Below are positions 17,091-19,304 of a DNA stretch of 19,304 bases, piece by piece. The position numbers and the translations under genes were made by a program. Location of the stretch: the NCBI GenBank assembly GCA_003550305.1, contig QKYT01000356.1:89237-108540 (forward strand), given 5' to 3'. The notes under the pieces were generated by a model. That model saw nothing but the letters and a program-made list of their open reading frames with translations. It made no database searches and was not told the DNA's origin. Every line of letters begins with the position of its first letter. Position 1 is the stretch's first letter. Origin of the DNA: Glomus cerebriforme. Its lineage: Eukaryota > Glomeromycota > Glomeromycetes > Glomerales > Glomeraceae.

Positions 17091-19304
17091 ATGACTGATC
17101 ACATAGCAGATACACCCATTCAAAAAAAATAGAGGAGGTTAACCACTTAATACCATTTGAAAAGATATTCATAAAGGAGTATCTATTAGTTCTGGTAAAT
17201 TTGCCATCTCTTGTAAGTACTGTAGTTATACATGAGCATACAGAGAAGTTTTAAAGCTTGAAGAGCATCTTTCAAACTATTGTCAACATGCACTACCAGC
17301 AGTTATTAGAAAGTATATGACTAAAGTAATGGAACNNCAAGATAAGTCAAANTCATCTAAAAAAAGAAAAAATTCTGAAGGTCATCAAAGTATCATGGAT
17401 GATTATCATGATTCAACAGAGCTTAACGAACATAAATTTACAAGATTTAATCGTGTATTAGTTAAATTCTTTATTGCTTGTGGTATTTTCTTTAGGATAG
17501 TGGAACACCCATTTTTTATTAATTTTTTAAAAGAATTAAATGCTAGATATAATGCACCAACAAGAGAAATTTTGGTAAATCAACTACTTGAATGTGAATT
17601 AGCTCAAGTGAACTTTAAATTAAGTCTGAGCTTGAAAAGGAAATGAATTTAACTTTAGGTTTGTTGAATTACATAGGCTATCATAAGTGTTTTTTATTTA
17701 ATCTTACTTACTATCTATAACATTATTAATACAATTTAGCATTCGATGGCTGGANCTCTNGTANACATNGTTNAATTTNGAACTTCATTATAATNANTTC
17801 ATCNNNTAAAGAATACCTTTATCAACTTTCTGATTTATCAGAAACTTCTCATACTGCAAATTATTTAGTTACAGTAATTGAAAAGGTTATTGATGGTATT
17901 GGAAAAGATCGAATATGTGCTGTAGTATCTAATAACGTGACTAATATTTGAAATGCACAAAAAATTATCTATGAAAATCATTCAAAGATTAAGAACGTAT
18001 AATGCGTAGCACATTCTATTAATTTAATTGCATGTAACATCATCAAGGAGAAGTTTGGTGATCGTTTATTAAGACATGTTAATATTTTGACAACTTTTTT
18101 TAGAAGTTCTCATCAGGCTAATTCAAAATTTGCCCATATAATTAAGGAAAAAGGAATTAGTGAAGGAAAATTAAAATTATACTGCAAGACATGCTGGATT
18201 ACTGCTAGTGAATCCATAAATTCAGTGATAAATTTGGAGTCAGTTCTTGAAGAAATCGCCCTTAATCACAATCATTTGCTAACAAATGATAGAATAAAAG
18301 GAATTATTTAATCGTGAAATTTTTTTTCAAATTTGTGAGTTCTTGGATTTGTTCTGGATTCTCTAAGAAAAGCAGTACTTTCTCTAGAATCGAGAAGAGC
18401 TACACTTGCAGATTGTTTCCTGAGCTTGGTGAGACTCGCGGCTATGTTAAAAAAGCTTCTCAGATCATTTAATCCTGTATTCTGAAATCATTGTATCAAA
18501 GTAATGAATGAAAGATGTGATGAGTTTGATGATGATAAGTATATTATTTGTTTTTTTTTTGGATTCTCAATTCAGAAATGCACCATTTAAAAAATCTGCC
18601 TTTAATAGAGTTTTGAAATGTGCTGCTTAAATTGGAAAAAGTTTAGATTTTGATCATTATGAGGCTGAAACCCTATGTGATCAAATACAAAAATACAGTA
18701 ATAAGCAAAATCCATTTGATCTAGATATCAGTTTTGCTAAAAATAGTCCCATAAATTGGTGGAAATATATTAATACCAAACCAGAACCAGATGTTCTTTC
18801 AAGAATTGCATGTCATTTATTTGCAATATATCCTAATTCAGCATCTTGTGAGCGTAAATTTTCAACTTTAGGATGGTTATATCATAAGCGTTGCTTAAAT
18901 CTTAATTTGGAAAAATTAGAATCCATGTGCAAAATGATTTTATATTGGAAATCTAATTCAAAAAATGAACTTGAATTTTATGGAGTTGATTCAAAAAATA
19001 ATACTCGCCTTAGTGATAATGAAATTAATATACATATTGCAGAGGCTTTTGCAAAAGTGGATGATAAGAAAAATAGTGATGAATAACCTTCTATACATAG
19101 ATTAACTACAAGTAGCGAAATAATACCCGAAGACAATTATCGTGTAGTAATCGAGAGTCCATGAATTGATAAATTTATTAATTTATCACACGATTTAATT
19201 ATTAATGGAATTGCCGATATTCTAAGAGATATATTGGATGAATCGGATGAAAATAATGCAGAAGATGATGAAGTTAATGATAGTGGAGCAAGTGATAACA
19301 ATAA
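17091..19304 (+). pseudogene. hAT-family transposase relic with BED finger and dimerisation domain, runs off the window end
   Basis: Domains in order. A possible start ATG lies at 17091, soon followed by a stop and frame change. Then comes a BED-type zinc finger CKYC...HLSNYC (17212-17283, interrupted by TGA at 17233), followed by the block around ARYNAPTREILVNQLL (in 17317-17646). After a 1-base frame change and an intron, the catalytic TLAFDGWT follows, with Asp at 17745-17747. Next are AVVSNNVTNI and CVAHSINLIAC (about 17915-18030), KLYCKTCWITASESI (about 18174-18220, in a 225-base open segment), and the hAT C-terminal dimerisation domain INWWKYI...YPNSASCERKFSTLGWLYHK (about 18751-18890), with the catalytic Glu at 18850-18852. 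Stops at 17949, 18000, 18309, 18315, 18483 and 18628, and a frame change near the T run at 18549-18560, make it inactive. An acidic tail continues in frame past stops at 19084 and 19162 to the window edge. Unresolved bases (N) at 17336-17352 and 17755-17806 hide part of the first catalytic region. Confidence 0.88.
17659..17739 (+). other. 81-base intron in the hAT transposase relic
   Basis: The donor GT is at 17659-17660 and the acceptor AATTTAG ends at 17739. Splicing joins ...ATG AAT TTA ACT TTA G to CA TTC GAT GGC TGG, rebuilding the hAT signature TLAFDGW at phase 1. CTATCTATAAC upstream of the acceptor is a plausible branch site. The agreement with a known motif is strong evidence for the intron. 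Confidence 0.8.

Overview
The window looks like nuclear DNA from a fungus with a very AT-rich, transposon-filled genome. I infer an arbuscular mycorrhizal fungus (Glomeromycotina, Rhizophagus-like). The grounds are the AT-rich background with long poly-A/T runs, a secreted protein with several Kex2 (Lys-Arg) sites, hAT and MULE transposase relics, and short introns with GT..AG borders. This is recognition by eye, not a database match. There are no rRNA, tRNA, CRISPR or bacterial operon features.

Layout. 1-1000: the only intact gene, an intronless 186-residue secretory precursor (418-978, +). About 1000-4440: gene-free AT-rich DNA holding a small repeat fragment (2205-2265) and a 5'-truncated retroposon copy (2314-2708, -). 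4449-4843: a 395-bp MITE with a perfect 9-bp target-site duplication (TSD). 5319-6473: a second, truncated retroposon copy (+). 6921-7305: a minisatellite of ~62-bp units, split at its last unit by a ~1.8-kb retroposon copy (7306-9130, -) that keeps a poly(A) tail and a 19-bp TSD. 9330-10484: a non-coding element with ~50-bp terminal inverted repeats (TIRs). About 10.5-12.6 kb: AT-rich DNA with one perfect 40-bp palindrome. 12653-13038: a second MITE, again with a 9-bp TSD. 13082-15000: a decayed MULE whose terminal repeat matches the first MITE. 15528-16060: a pogo/Tigger-like end fragment and a fold-back MITE. 16601-19304: a decayed hAT element running off the window end.

Almost everything outside the secreted-protein gene is therefore the debris of four or five transposition systems. 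Two stories stand out. First, an apparently non-coding retroposon family is present in three copies with different 5' end points and different degrees of CpG loss. Second, two MULE-type MITEs share their interiors, but their terminal repeats differ in sequence while keeping the same short-hairpin design, and a MULE relic in the same window carries one of those termini. Transposase genes are called by motif recognition. The retroposon, MITE and palindrome calls rest on repeats and flanking duplications read directly from the sequence.
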